The notes: generated from the sequence alone by a model not told the origin. A DNA stretch of 41,976 nt from Clostridiales bacterium (GCA_018366495.1 JAGZHZ010000021.1:1-41976); one strand, 5' to 3'. Counted from the first letter of the stretch, positions 32,024-40,770 are shown. Translations and numbers: made by a program.

Positions 32024-32272
32024 TTAGAATTTGGAAGTTCCCATGCTGCCTGCATTCATGCTGCCCATATTACCGGACATCTGTTTTTCCTGTGCTTCAA
32101 TCATTTTCTTTACCATATATCCGCCTACAGAACCGTTCTGTCTGGAAGTAAGGTTTCCATTGTACCCATCTGTTAATGGAACACCCAGCTCATTTGCAAC
32201 TTCAAATTTGAAACGGTTCATTGCGCTCTTTGCTTCAGGTACTGCTGTTTTGTTAGATGAATTGTTTGACAT
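32024..32272 (-). CDS. Alpha/beta-type small acid-soluble spore protein
   Basis: 82 residues from the ATG at 32272, with an aaggagg site 8 nt upstream. An in-frame ATG 33 nt further upstream would include that site in coding sequence. Both SASP signatures are present: the germination-protease region FKFEVANELGVPL (about 21-33) and GYMVKKMIEAQEK (about 49-61). These proteins coat spore DNA in the A-like form and are degraded at germination. The C-terminus carries an extra Gly/Met/Ser-rich tail (SGNMGSMNAGSMGTSKF) not needed for the fold. Confidence 0.93.
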   Translation of the reverse strand: MSNNSSNKTAVPEAKSAMNRFKFEVANELGVPLTDGYNGNLTSRQNGSVGGYMVKKMIEAQEKQMSGNMGSMNAGSMGTSKF

Positions 32273-32327
32273 ATAAATGCCTCCTTTTCTTATTTGTTTT
32301 TGCAATCTGTATTTGTTATTGCAATGG

Positions 32328-32357
32328 TATTATGTGAAGAAACAACAAAAAATAAAC
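32328..32357 (-). promoter_or_regulatory. Candidate sigma-G promoter of the SASP gene
   Basis: On the minus strand: GTTTA (32357-32353), an 18-nt spacer, CATAATA (32334-32328). The -10 fits the forespore CATnnTA pattern, and the -35 differs from GYATR at one base. The position, about 55 nt before the start, suits it. Confidence 0.45.
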
Positions 32358-32421
32358 TAGAAATTTTTTCAAGTAATTACAATTTTTTGAGAAAAATATC
32401 TTTTAAAGATACGGCAGAATA

Positions 32422-32430
32422 TGATATAAT
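32422..32430 (+). promoter_or_regulatory. Extended -10 promoter for mgsA
   Basis: TGATATAAT with no good -35, about 33 nt before the mgsA ATG. Confidence 0.55.
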
Positions 32431-32462
32431 TAAAGTAACTATAAAGTAGGAGATAAAGGAAA

Positions 32463-32852
32463 ATGAATATAGGATTAATTGCGCATAACAGTAAAAGAAC
32501 GCTGCTGGAAGACTTTTGTATTGCATATAAAAGAATTCTTTCAAAACATGAGTTATATGCGACAGGAACAACAGGCAGAAGAGTGGAAGAAGTGACAAAT
32601 TTAAAAGTACATAAATTTCTTCCGGGAAGTATTGGAGGAGACAGACAGTTTATGGAGATGATCGAGAGAAATAGTATGGATATGGTATTATTTTTCTATA
32701 ATCCGGCAATGATTGATCCAAAGGAACCGGATATTTATGAAATCTCCAGACGGTGCGACCAATACAATATTCCAATGGCTACCAACATTGCAACAGCAGA
32801 ATCTTTAATTCTGGGATTGGACAGAGGAGATTTAGACTGGAGATTACTGTGA
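32463..32852 (+). CDS. mgsA: Methylglyoxal synthase
   Basis: 129 residues, slightly shorter than the E. coli enzyme (about 150). It converts dihydroxyacetone phosphate to methylglyoxal plus phosphate, a bypass of lower glycolysis. Family motifs: IGLIAHNSKR (H8), the phosphate-binding YATGTTGRRV, GSIGGDRQ (D60, the catalytic Asp) and IPMATNIATAE. Aligned to E. coli with a constant offset of 11, D71 and D101 are kept (D60, D90), but D91 is N80 and H98 is K87. Activity may therefore differ from the classic enzyme. A taggagataaagga site precedes the ATG. Confidence 0.9.
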   Translation: MNIGLIAHNSKRTLLEDFCIAYKRILSKHELYATGTTGRRVEEVTNLKVHKFLPGSIGGDRQFMEMIERNSMDMVLFFYNPAMIDPKEPDIYEISRRCDQYNIPMATNIATAESLILGLDRGDLDWRLL

Positions 32853-32940
32853 TCTCTTTTGAGAAATCTGTTTTATAAAAAGAACGGTGAAATAAAAAGA
32901 CCGAAAAGTCCAGAAAATACAATTTGGAGGATACAGACGT

Positions 32941-34611
32941 ATGTCGATCAATGACATTGAGAATTTATTTCTTTTTGCAGGCGGTCTGGGCATGTTTTTA
33001 TTTGGAATGCACAGTATGTCAGACGGTATACAAAAAAGTACCGGAAGCAAAATGCAGGAGCTTCTTGGAATTCTGACAAACAACAGACTGGTTGCTGTTC
33101 TGGTGGGGGCGCTGATTACAGCGATCATTCAGAGCAGCGGTGCGACTACTGTCATGGTAGTCGGATTTGTAAACGCAGGAATTATGACGCTTGGTCAGGC
33201 TGTGGGCGTTATTATGGGTGCTAATATCGGTACATGTATCACATCATGGATCGTATCACTGGGACAGCTGGGGGACAGCTTTAAAGCAATCTCTCCTTCG
33301 CTTTATGCACCACTGCTGGTTGGACTAGGTGCATTTTTAATTATGTTTTCCAAGAAACAGAAAAAGAAAAATATCGGTGATATTTTAATCGGCCTTGGAC
33401 TGCTCTTTATCGGTCTTGATTTTATGAAAAATTCAGCTGCTGATTATATGGAACTGCCGATCTTCACACAGGCATTTGCATTGTTTGGAAGCAATCCATT
33501 CTTAGGAGTCCTGATCGGTGCTGTTGTGACAGGAATCATGCAAAGTTCTTCCGCATCTGTTGGTATTTTGCAGACGCTGGCTGCAACGGGAGGCGTTGTA
33601 ACGACGAGTTCAGCGATCTATATCAGTCTTGGTTCTAATATCGGATCCTGTTTTACAGCGTTATTGTCCAGTATGGGAGCACCGAGAAATGCAAAACGTG
33701 CCGCTGTCATCCATCTGTCGTTTAACGTGATTGGTACGATTATCTTTGGAATTGCGATGTTTACATTTTTCAATTTTAATCCGGCATTTGCGACAGCTGG
33801 TATAGGAAGCGTGGGAATTTCTATTTTCCATACAATTTTTAACATCGTCTGTACAATTTTACTTTTCCCATTTGCGAATTACCTTGTAAAATTATCGGGA
33901 ATTATCGTCAAAGGAAAAGATGAGGAAGAGATTGAGGAAAGTGATGAGCGCGTAACACTGCGTCATTTAGATGAACGTATTCTGGAAAGTCCTTCGTTTG
34001 CTGTAGAAAATGCAATCCTGGAAGTTGTTCATATGGGAAAAATTACACAGAGCAACTTAAAATGTGCATATGAGGCAATCTTGGAACATGACCATGAAAA
34101 AATTGAACAGGTATATAAAACAGAAAAGACCATCAATAGTATGGAGAAGATGATTACGGAGTATCTCGTAAAAATAAGCAATCTGTCCTTAAATGAGGAA
34201 CAGCACAATATTATCAATAACCTGTTCTATTCGGTCAGTGATATTGAACGTGTCGGAGACCATACAGAAAATTTGGTTGAACTGGTGGATGTAAAAGACC
34301 GTGAGCCTATCATTTTTTCAGAGATGGCTCAGGAGGAACTGCAAGAGATTATGGAACTTGTATATAAAGCATTTTCATTCTCAATCGAAGCCAGAGAGAA
34401 ACACAGCGTCGATGCTGCAAACAAGGTATCTAAATATGAAGATCAGGTGGACAGTATGGAAGAGGAACTGCGAGAGACACATATCGAACGTCTTTCCAAA
34501 CAGCTTTGTTCGCCGACAAACGGGGTTATTTTCCTGGATATTATCAGCAATCTGGAAAGAATTTCGGATCATGCCTATAACCTTGCAGGATATGTGATGT
34601 CAGAGGAATAA
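32941..34611 (+). CDS. Na/Pi cotransporter family protein with C-terminal PhoU-like domain
   Basis: 556 residues. The two inverted transport repeats are marked by QSSGATTVMVVGFVNAG (near 61) and QSSSASVGILQTLAATGG (near 201), each within clusters of membrane helices covering about 5-325. The cytoplasmic C-terminal part (about 340-556) is helical with PhoU-like repeats (SVSDIERVGDHTENLVELVD and ISNLERISDHAYNLAGYV). The family (YjbB/NptA type) moves inorganic phosphate with sodium; in bacteria export of excess phosphate has been proposed. A ggagg site lies 11 nt before the ATG. It follows mgsA, a phosphate-releasing enzyme, after 88 bp. Confidence 0.9.
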   Translation: MSINDIENLFLFAGGLGMFLFGMHSMSDGIQKSTGSKMQELLGILTNNRLVAVLVGALITAIIQSSGATTVMVVGFVNAGIMTLGQAVGVIMGANIGTCITSWIVSLGQLGDSFKAISPSLYAPLLVGLGAFLIMFSKKQKKKNIGDILIGLGLLFIGLDFMKNSAADYMELPIFTQAFALFGSNPFLGVLIGAVVTGIMQSSSASVGILQTLAATGGVVTTSSAIYISLGSNIGSCFTALLSSMGAPRNAKRAAVIHLSFNVIGTIIFGIAMFTFFNFNPAFATAGIGSVGISIFHTIFNIVCTILLFPFANYLVKLSGIIVKGKDEEEIEESDERVTLRHLDERILESPSFAVENAILEVVHMGKITQSNLKCAYEAILEHDHEKIEQVYKTEKTINSMEKMITEYLVKISNLSLNEEQHNIINNLFYSVSDIERVGDHTENLVELVDVKDREPIIFSEMAQEELQEIMELVYKAFSFSIEAREKHSVDAANKVSKYEDQVDSMEEELRETHIERLSKQLCSPTNGVIFLDIISNLERISDHAYNLAGYVMSEE

Positions 34612-34658
34612 AAGAGAAAAATTTTACAAAAATAATAAGATCGTAAGATCAGAAAATA

Positions 34659-34704
34659 AGAAGGGTTTTTGCAAATACTTTGTTTTGCAGAAACCCTTCT
34701 TTCT
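34659..34704. terminator. Terminator between the Na/Pi gene and convergent capA-like gene
   Basis: AGAAGGGTTTTTGCAAA pairs with TTTTGCAGAAACCCTTCT around a short loop (34659-34675 with 34683-34700), then TTCT. A/T-rich flanks on the other side allow use in both directions. Confidence 0.82.
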
Positions 34705-34767
34705 ATTAAAATTTTATACTTAAATATACAAAAATAATTTTAAAATATGCCAAAAATTATATTGACT

Positions 34768-36180
34768 TTAATAAAAATTCTGCTGACATTTTAAAAGACC
34801 GTCAGATAAAATTTCCATGGTCCGTTCGCGGGAAGCTTCTGCTTCGGCATAAATATCATAGATTCCAGTTTTTTCTTCTAAATGTTCCACATCGTCAAGG
34901 GGCAGAATATAATATTTTGAGCCGTTATCCTGAAAACGGTATACCCATGTGGGCAAAAGATCGATTCCTTTAATCGAGACCGTTCCGTTTTGAGACTGGT
35001 GAAGAGATAATGTGACCATAACGCCGTCTTCTGTATGTCCAGTCGGCATCTCATCCATCAGATATGTCCGCTGATTACTGAGAGCATTTCCGGTAGAATA
35101 GATGCAAAATGTTTTTCTGGTTCCATCTGTACTTGTCAAAACATCAATTGGCTGTATAACATGAGGATGCCCGCCAATGATGGCGTCAATTCCAAGATCA
35201 CATAGTTTTTGTGCGATTTCATCCTGGTAATCAGCTTCTGTCAGCTGATATTCTTCTCCCCAGTGAATGTTCATAAGAAAGAAACGGACACCTTTCTCTT
35301 TCATTTCAGATATGCTCTGTTCTACTTCACAATAAAATGGTTCCAAATTATCATATTGGAACGTATTGAGCAGAGATGCTGAAGTCTGATCCATAATCAT
35401 GCCATTTAAGGAGGTCGAATTTCCATCGTTTGGAGTTTCATACACATAATTGAAAAATCCTACTTTCACGCCCGATATCTCAGCAATATAGTAAGTCGGC
35501 TCTTCTAGGGAAGAGCGTGCTCCCGTGTGAGCAATTTGTTTTTGATCATAAATATGAAGTGTTCTTTCAAAACCATCTTCTAAGGAATCATAGATGTGAT
35601 TTGTAGCTAGAAATTGCAGATCAATACCGCTGTCTTTCATATTTTCAATAATGATATCTGGAGAATTAAACATAGGATAGCCGGAATATCCAAGATCAGC
35701 TCCTCCAAGAGAACCTTCAAATTCTGCTGTCATAAAATCAGGCTGGCTGTAATACGGTGTGATATAGCGAAAGACACTGGAAAAATCGTAATTGCCATTT
35801 TCATCCGGATAGGAAGTCATAAAAGGAGAGTGGAGTAAAATACATCCGGTCGATCCGATTGTAAAGTCTACTTCCGGGTAGGAAACTGGAGGCGGAGCAG
35901 AGGTCTCCGTCTCAACAGAGACTGTCTGTGCAGAGTCTGATGGTGAAAAGAAAGAGACAGCAAAGCGGATCAAAGAAATGAATCCAAATAAAATCAGACA
36001 GAATAGAGCGGCAGTGACACAAAGCAAAATACACCGCTGCTGTTTTCTTTTTCTGAGTCTTTTTTGTCTGGCAGTCATTGGAACTTTTCTTTTTCGATAT
36101 TGTGCCTGCTTTACTTTTGCATGGCGGATCGCACGCTGTGTCTGCCTTTTCAGCTGCTTTTGCTTTTCTTCATTTGTCAT
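34768..36180 (-). CDS. CapA family protein (poly-gamma-glutamate/capsule-type metallophosphatase fold)
   Basis: 470 residues. A highly basic cytoplasmic N-terminus (about 10-48, many Lys/Arg/Gln) is followed by one membrane segment (CILLCVTAALFCLILFGFIS, 50-69), then an extracellular CapA domain (about 103-440). Family motifs are FEGSLGG, ATNHIYDSLEDGF, NIHWGEEY and GGHPHVIQP. The first motif reads GSTGCILLH, where the family usually has Asp in place of Cys113. The substrate is unknown, and no pgsB/pgsC capsule genes are nearby, so a role in poly-gamma-glutamate synthesis is not supported. Its own promoter lies just upstream. Confidence 0.82.
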   Translation of the reverse strand: MTNEEKQKQLKRQTQRAIRHAKVKQAQYRKRKVPMTARQKRLRKRKQQRCILLCVTAALFCLILFGFISLIRFAVSFFSPSDSAQTVSVETETSAPPPVSYPEVDFTIGSTGCILLHSPFMTSYPDENGNYDFSSVFRYITPYYSQPDFMTAEFEGSLGGADLGYSGYPMFNSPDIIIENMKDSGIDLQFLATNHIYDSLEDGFERTLHIYDQKQIAHTGARSSLEEPTYYIAEISGVKVGFFNYVYETPNDGNSTSLNGMIMDQTSASLLNTFQYDNLEPFYCEVEQSISEMKEKGVRFFLMNIHWGEEYQLTEADYQDEIAQKLCDLGIDAIIGGHPHVIQPIDVLTSTDGTRKTFCIYSTGNALSNQRTYLMDEMPTGHTEDGVMVTLSLHQSQNGTVSIKGIDLLPTWVYRFQDNGSKYYILPLDDVEHLEEKTGIYDIYAEAEASRERTMEILSDGLLKCQQNFY

Positions 36181-36210
36181 AGATACAGATCCTTTCGATG
36201 CTTTTCTTTC

Positions 36211-36239
36211 ATCATACCGCTTTTGTCAGAAAATTGCAA
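36211..36239 (-). promoter_or_regulatory. Promoter of the capA-like gene
   Basis: On the minus strand: TTGCAA (36239-36234), a 17-nt spacer, TATGAT (36216-36211), about 30 nt before the ATG. Confidence 0.65.
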
Positions 36240-36261
36240 AGAAAAGAGCAGATACAGAAAA

Positions 36262-36320
36262 AAAGGTTCCCTTTTAAGCATACAGCGCGTGCGTCTGAAT
36301 TTTTCTGATTAAAAGGGAAC
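36262..36320 (-). terminator. Terminator of the ABC-F gene
   Basis: Perfect 12-bp arms GTTCCCTTTTAA (36266-36277) and TTAAAAGGGAAC (36309-36320) around a 31-nt loop. Read on the minus strand it ends in CCTTTTTTTT, a good U-tract, about 110 bp after the ABC-F stop. Confidence 0.8.
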
Positions 36321-36432
36321 ATTTATTTTAAAGTTACTTTGCGAAAATCCCATTTGCTTTAATTTATGGGTAGTTCACAAGAGGAATGAACTGTCAAAAA
36401 TGTCAAAACAGAAGATTTATTGAGAAAGATAA

Positions 36433-38343
36433 TTAATCCGCCAATTCCTCCCATTTTATATATAATTTTTCCAGTTCTTCGGAAATAGCAGCTTTTTCTT
36501 TACTCAATTTTAAACATTCGCTGACATTTGTAAAGATTTCTTCCTGGGACATCAGCGTATCAATTTCAGAATCGCGTTCCTCCAATTCCTGAATGCGGGA
36601 CTCTGTTTTTGCAAGATCATTCTGGCGTTTCCTAAGCTTTGCCTGCTCTTCCTTTTTCTGCTGCCAATCCAGTTTTGTGGCGCTGATAGATTCTGTTTTT
36701 TTCTCTTCTGCAGACACACCGGCATAGATGGCGGTCAATTCTTCTTTCTTTTCCAGATAATAATCGTAATTTCCAATGTAATTCACAAGGGTATTTCCAG
36801 TCAAATCCATAATTCGAGTGGCAGTCTGATTGATAAAATAGCGGTCATGAGAAACATAAAGCAACGTTCCTGTATATTTGCGCAGTGCATTTTCCAGAAT
36901 CTCTTTTGAAACAATATCAAGATGGTTTGTCGGCTCGTCGAGGATGAGAAAATTGGCCTCTGAAAGCATTAATTTTGCGAGAGAGACACGACCTCTTTCA
37001 CCGCCGCTGAGATCGGAAATACGTTTAAAAACATCATCACCAGTGAACAAAAATGCAGCCAGAATATTGCGCACTTCTGTGTTTGTCATATTTGGATAAG
37101 CGTCGGAGATCTCTTCAAACAACGTCTTTTCCATATGAAGAACGTGATGTTCCTGGTCATAATAGCCGATCTTAACTTTGCTTCCGAGCGTGAATTTTCC
37201 ATTGTCAGGAGAGAGATAATTATTGATAATTTTAAGCAGAGTCGTTTTTCCGGTACCATTATTTCCAATAATTGCTACTTTTTCTCCTCTTTTGATTGAA
37301 AAATTCAAGTCAGAAAACAGGTGATTTTCTCCAAATGATTTCGATAAATGCTCTACGGTCAAAACATCATTTCCACTTGGATAGCGTGGTTCCAGATGAA
37401 TATGAATCTCAGAGCTTACAGCCACAGGTTTCTCCAGAACATCCATTTTTTCCAGCATTTTTTCACGGCTTTCTGCCCGACGGATTGATTTTTCACGATT
37501 AAAGGATTTCAGCTTTGTGATGACTTCCTCCTGATGTTTGATTTCACGCTGCTGGTTGAGATAAGCTTTTAATTGTGTCTCACGCAGCTGTTCTTTTTTT
37601 TGTGCATATTCAAAATAGTTTCCAAGAAACGTAGTTCCTTTTCCATTGTCTAGTTCCAGAATTTTTGTGACAACTCTGTTTAAGAAGTAGCGATCATGAG
37701 CTACGATCAGAACAGCTCCATTGTAATTGATTAAAAAAGTTTCAAGCCAGGCAATAGAATTCATATCAAGATGGTTTGTTGGTTCGTCCAGAAGAATAAT
37801 ATCAGGCTTGGAAAGCAGCAGTTTTCCGAGAGCAACGCGTGTTTTTTGACCGCCGGAGAGCGTATCAACGGATTTGGAAAATTCCTCTTCTGCAAAGCCA
37901 AGTCCCTTTAAAACACCTGCGATCTCACTGCGGTATGCATATCCGTTTACACGGTCAAATTCGCTGCTTAAACGATGATAAGTTTCTAATGTCTCAGAAA
38001 GTGCATCGCCGGAAAGAGTCGGCATTTCCTGCTCCAAACGGCGTAATTTTTCTTCCATTTCTATTACAGGACGTTTTACTTCAAGCATTTCATCATAGAT
38101 GGTATTGTGGCTGGAGACTGCCTGGTGCTGTGCGAGATATCCGATTGTTTTACCTTTTGCAATGATAACTTCACCTTCATCAGAGGAAAGTTCATTTACG
38201 ATAATTTTTAGCAGAGTGGATTTTCCGGCGCCGTTAATGCCGACAATGGCGGCCTTTTCACGCTCTTCTATATGAAAACAGACTTGCTTTAAAACTTGTT
38301 CTGTTCCGAATGATTTTGAAATGTTATTACATGCAAGTATCAT
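36433..38343 (-). CDS. ABC-F family ATPase (YdiF-like, ribosome-associated type)
   Basis: 636 residues with two ATP-binding cassettes and no membrane segment. Cassette 1: Walker A GINGAGKST, signature LSGGQKTRV, Walker B LLDEPTNHLD. Cassette 2: GNNGTGKTT, LSGGERGRVSLAK, LILDEPTNHLD. A helical linker of about 80 residues between them (LRETQLKAYLNQQREIKHQE) and a charged C-terminal coiled coil (about 545-636) complete the ABC-F plan. Such proteins act on the ribosome E site as translation factors, and some give antibiotic resistance. The house-keeping YdiF type is favoured because it sits divergently next to rex, as in B. subtilis. Confidence 0.92.
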   Translation of the reverse strand: MILACNNISKSFGTEQVLKQVCFHIEEREKAAIVGINGAGKSTLLKIIVNELSSDEGEVIIAKGKTIGYLAQHQAVSSHNTIYDEMLEVKRPVIEMEEKLRRLEQEMPTLSGDALSETLETYHRLSSEFDRVNGYAYRSEIAGVLKGLGFAEEEFSKSVDTLSGGQKTRVALGKLLLSKPDIILLDEPTNHLDMNSIAWLETFLINYNGAVLIVAHDRYFLNRVVTKILELDNGKGTTFLGNYFEYAQKKEQLRETQLKAYLNQQREIKHQEEVITKLKSFNREKSIRRAESREKMLEKMDVLEKPVAVSSEIHIHLEPRYPSGNDVLTVEHLSKSFGENHLFSDLNFSIKRGEKVAIIGNNGTGKTTLLKIINNYLSPDNGKFTLGSKVKIGYYDQEHHVLHMEKTLFEEISDAYPNMTNTEVRNILAAFLFTGDDVFKRISDLSGGERGRVSLAKLMLSEANFLILDEPTNHLDIVSKEILENALRKYTGTLLYVSHDRYFINQTATRIMDLTGNTLVNYIGNYDYYLEKKEELTAIYAGVSAEEKKTESISATKLDWQQKKEEQAKLRKRQNDLAKTESRIQELEERDSEIDTLMSQEEIFTNVSECLKLSKEKAAISEELEKLYIKWEELAD

Positions 38344-38390
38344 AATTTTTTCACCATTTCCTTTCGTTGTCTAATTATGACGCTGCCTCT

Positions 38391-38418
38391 ATTATATCGG
38401 AAAATGACTAAAAAACAA
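38391..38418 (-). promoter_or_regulatory. Promoter of the ABC-F gene
   Basis: On the minus strand: TTGTTT (38418-38413), a 16-nt spacer, perfect TATAAT (38396-38391), about 48 nt before the start. Confidence 0.6.
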
Positions 38419-38448
38419 GCTGGTTTTTTTGAAAAAAAGGAGATTTAT

Positions 38449-38477
38449 TTGACTTTAACTGCGTAATTCGTTATAAT
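38449..38477 (+). promoter_or_regulatory. Promoter of rex
   Basis: TTGACT (38449-38454), a 17-nt spacer, perfect TATAAT (38472-38477), about 32 nt before the GTG. No convincing Rex operator (TTGT...ACAA with Rex spacing) is seen over it. Confidence 0.75.
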
Positions 38478-38509
38478 AAAATTATCTATGCGATGAGAGG
38501 ATGGTTTTC

Positions 38510-39154
38510 GTGGAGGAAAAAGAAATTTCCAGAGCGGTGGTAAAAAGACTTCCGCGCTATTATAGATATTTAGGCGATTTGCTGGAAAGCGGTGTAGAGA
38601 GAATTTCGTCAAATGAGCTGAGCGACCGCATGAATGTGACAGCTTCGCAGATTCGGCAGGATCTGAATAATTTCGGTGGATTTGGACAGCAGGGATATGG
38701 CTATAACGTACAGTATCTTTACAATGAAATCGGAAAAATATTAGGGCTGGATAAAACATATCATATGGTTATCATAGGAGCGGGAAATCTGGGGCAGGCT
38801 CTGGCAAATTATGTGAAATTTGAAAAACGTGGATTTTGGATTAAGGGTATCTTTGATGTCAATCCACGTCTGAGAGGTATGGCAGTACGGGGAATACCAA
38901 TTCGAATGATCGATGAACTGCCATTGTTTTGCAGAGAAAACGGGATACAGATTGCTGCATTGACACTTCCAAAGGAACAAGCTGCCAAAATGGCAAACCT
39001 TTTAGTGGAAAATGGAGTACGGGCAATATGGAATTTTGCGCATATAGATTTAGATCTGCCGGAGGGCGTGATTGTAGAGAATGTACATCTGTCAGAAAGC
39101 CTGATGCAGCTTTCTTATAATCTAAATCATTATGAAAAAGACCATCACAAATGA
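38510..39154 (+). CDS. rex: Redox-sensing transcriptional repressor Rex
   Basis: 214 residues from the GTG at 38510, which has GAGAGG 9 nt upstream. The in-frame ATG at 38501 touches that site and is unlikely. An N-terminal winged helix (LPRYYRYLGDLLESGVERIS, then VTASQIRQDLNNFGGFGQQG) precedes a Rossmann domain (VIIGAGNLGQALANYVKF) and a C-terminal domain-swap helix (LMQLSYNLNHYE). Rex dimers leave DNA when NADH rises and typically control fermentation and hydrogenase genes. This window has a NADH-linked hydrogenase operon, but only a half-site was found there. Confidence 0.96.
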   Translation: MEEKEISRAVVKRLPRYYRYLGDLLESGVERISSNELSDRMNVTASQIRQDLNNFGGFGQQGYGYNVQYLYNEIGKILGLDKTYHMVIIGAGNLGQALANYVKFEKRGFWIKGIFDVNPRLRGMAVRGIPIRMIDELPLFCRENGIQIAALTLPKEQAAKMANLLVENGVRAIWNFAHIDLDLPEGVIVENVHLSESLMQLSYNLNHYEKDHHK

Positions 39155-39203
39155 TACGGGGTGTTTTTCTGCGTGATCGCAATGCGTGGAAAAAAGACAG
39201 GTA

Positions 39204-39247
39204 GATGCTGCAGGGAAGAGGGATGTCCTTTTGCAGCATTCTTTTTT
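39204..39247 (+). terminator. Terminator or attenuator between rex and nnr
   Basis: GATGCTGCA and TGCAGCATT arms (39204-39212 with 39232-39240), with additional GGA/TCC pairing inside, are followed by CTTTTTT. The nnr ATG is only 20 bp beyond and no promoter fits between, so nnr is probably reached by read-through. Confidence 0.75.
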
Positions 39248-39267
39248 AAGGCAGAGGAGTGAGAAAC

Positions 39268-40770
39268 ATGGAGTATTTATTAAAAAGTGGCGAGATGAAG
39301 CAGATGGATCGGGCTGTGATTGAGGAAATCGGGATTCCGTCTGCAGTATTGATGGAGCGTGCAGCACTGGCAGCGACAGAAGTGCTGGAGCAGTATTTTC
39401 CACTGAAAAAAGTACTGGTCGTCTGTGGATCTGGAAATAATGGAGGGGACGGATTTGCAGTTGCAAGGCTGCTGCACTTAAAAAAGAAAGAGGTAACGAT
39501 CCTGTTTACAGGAAATGAGATGTCCTGTACACCAGATACTGCCCTTCAGAAAAAAATTTGTGAAAAATATCAGATCCCGATTTGCAGGAACTGGAAGGAT
39601 GATGAATATACTAGTATTGTAGATGCCGTTTTTGGAATCGGTCTGTCACGGGCTGTAGAAGGAAATTACAGGGAACTGATTGAGCATATCAATACACATC
39701 CGGCAAAAGTACTGGCGATTGATATCGCATCCGGCATCTGTGCTGATACAGGAGAAGTGATGGGAACAGCCGTGAAGGCAGATATGACTGTGACATTTGC
39801 ATATAAAAAAATCGGTCATGTTCTGTATCCAGGAGCAGAATACTGCGGCAAAGTACTGAAGAGAGAAATTGGAATTACTCTGGAGGCAACTGCGAGAAAA
39901 CTGCCATGCTGCTATACTTATGACAAGAGCGATCTTTGCCGTCTGCCTAAACGATATCCTTATTCTAACAAAGGAACATACGGCAGGGCTTTACTGATTG
40001 CAGGCAGTAAAAATATGAGCGGTGCGGCATACTTTTCAGGAATGGCGGCATACCGTGTGGGAACAGGTCTCGTACAGATTTTTACTGAATTATGTAACAG
40101 AAATATTTTGCAGCAAATTTTGCCCGAGGCGATTCTTGCAACGCAGAATTGGGAAAAGGCGGATCAGAAAAAGACAGTAAAAGAGCTTGAATGGGCAGAT
40201 GCTGCTGCGATAGGTCCGGGATTTGGAATATCAGAGCAAAAAAGAAAGATTTTGTTTGAGATTATAAAAAATATGTATCGCCCGCTTGTGATTGACGCAG
40301 ACGGATTAAACCTGCTCGCAGATCAGCTGGAAATTCTGCATGAAAAGAAAGGTCCGGTGATTGTAACTCCTCACATAGGAGAGATGAGCAGAATGATCAA
40401 AAAGACGAGACAGGAGATCATAAAAGATCTGATTGGAACGGCAAAAACATTTGCCAGAGAGTATGATGTCATCTGTGTGTTAAAGGATACAAGAACCGTT
40501 GTCACAGATGGAAGAGATGTGTACATAAATCAAAGCGGAAATCATGGAATGGCGGCAGGGGGCTCCGGAGATGTTCTGACAGGGATGATTACAGGACTTC
40601 TTGCTCAAAAGATGGAGCCGTTTGAAGCAGCAAAACTGGGAGTTTATCTCCACGGACTGGCAGGGGATGAAGCGAAGAAAGAGATGGGAGCATATGCCAT
40701 GACAGCTACCGACATATTGAATCAGATAGGAAAAGTCCAAAAAACGGAGGAGCACAGGAGAGAACAATGA
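39268..40770 (+). CDS. nnr: Bifunctional NAD(P)H-hydrate epimerase / ADP-dependent NAD(P)H-hydrate dehydratase
   Basis: 500 residues from the ATG at 39268, 8 nt after gaggag. A GTG 9 nt upstream is the alternative start. The N-terminal epimerase (NnrE/YjeF-N, about 1-210) has CGSGNNGGDGFAVARLL and DIASGICADTGEVMG. The C-terminal dehydratase (NnrD, about 225-500) has ALLIAGSKNMSGAAYFSG, AIGPGFG, VIDADGLNLLADQ and the nucleotide loop MAAGGSGDVLTGMI. The protein repairs hydrated NADH and NADPH. It lies between rex, an NADH sensor, and alr, with which it overlaps by 4 nt (ATGA). Confidence 0.95.
   Translation: MEYLLKSGEMKQMDRAVIEEIGIPSAVLMERAALAATEVLEQYFPLKKVLVVCGSGNNGGDGFAVARLLHLKKKEVTILFTGNEMSCTPDTALQKKICEKYQIPICRNWKDDEYTSIVDAVFGIGLSRAVEGNYRELIEHINTHPAKVLAIDIASGICADTGEVMGTAVKADMTVTFAYKKIGHVLYPGAEYCGKVLKREIGITLEATARKLPCCYTYDKSDLCRLPKRYPYSNKGTYGRALLIAGSKNMSGAAYFSGMAAYRVGTGLVQIFTELCNRNILQQILPEAILATQNWEKADQKKTVKELEWADAAAIGPGFGISEQKRKILFEIIKNMYRPLVIDADGLNLLADQLEILHEKKGPVIVTPHIGEMSRMIKKTRQEIIKDLIGTAKTFAREYDVICVLKDTRTVVTDGRDVYINQSGNHGMAAGGSGDVLTGMITGLLAQKMEPFEAAKLGVYLHGLAGDEAKKEMGAYAMTATDILNQIGKVQKTEEHRREQ

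Noticed and set aside
36278..36308. 31-nt loop of the ABC-F terminator as a hidden regulatory RNA
   Set aside because: The loop has no further convincing structure or known motif. A simple terminator explains the arms and the T-run.
38449..38500. Rex autoregulatory operator over the rex promoter
   Set aside because: TTAAC- and TTATAA-like pieces are present but not in the mirrored arrangement and spacing of a Rex site.
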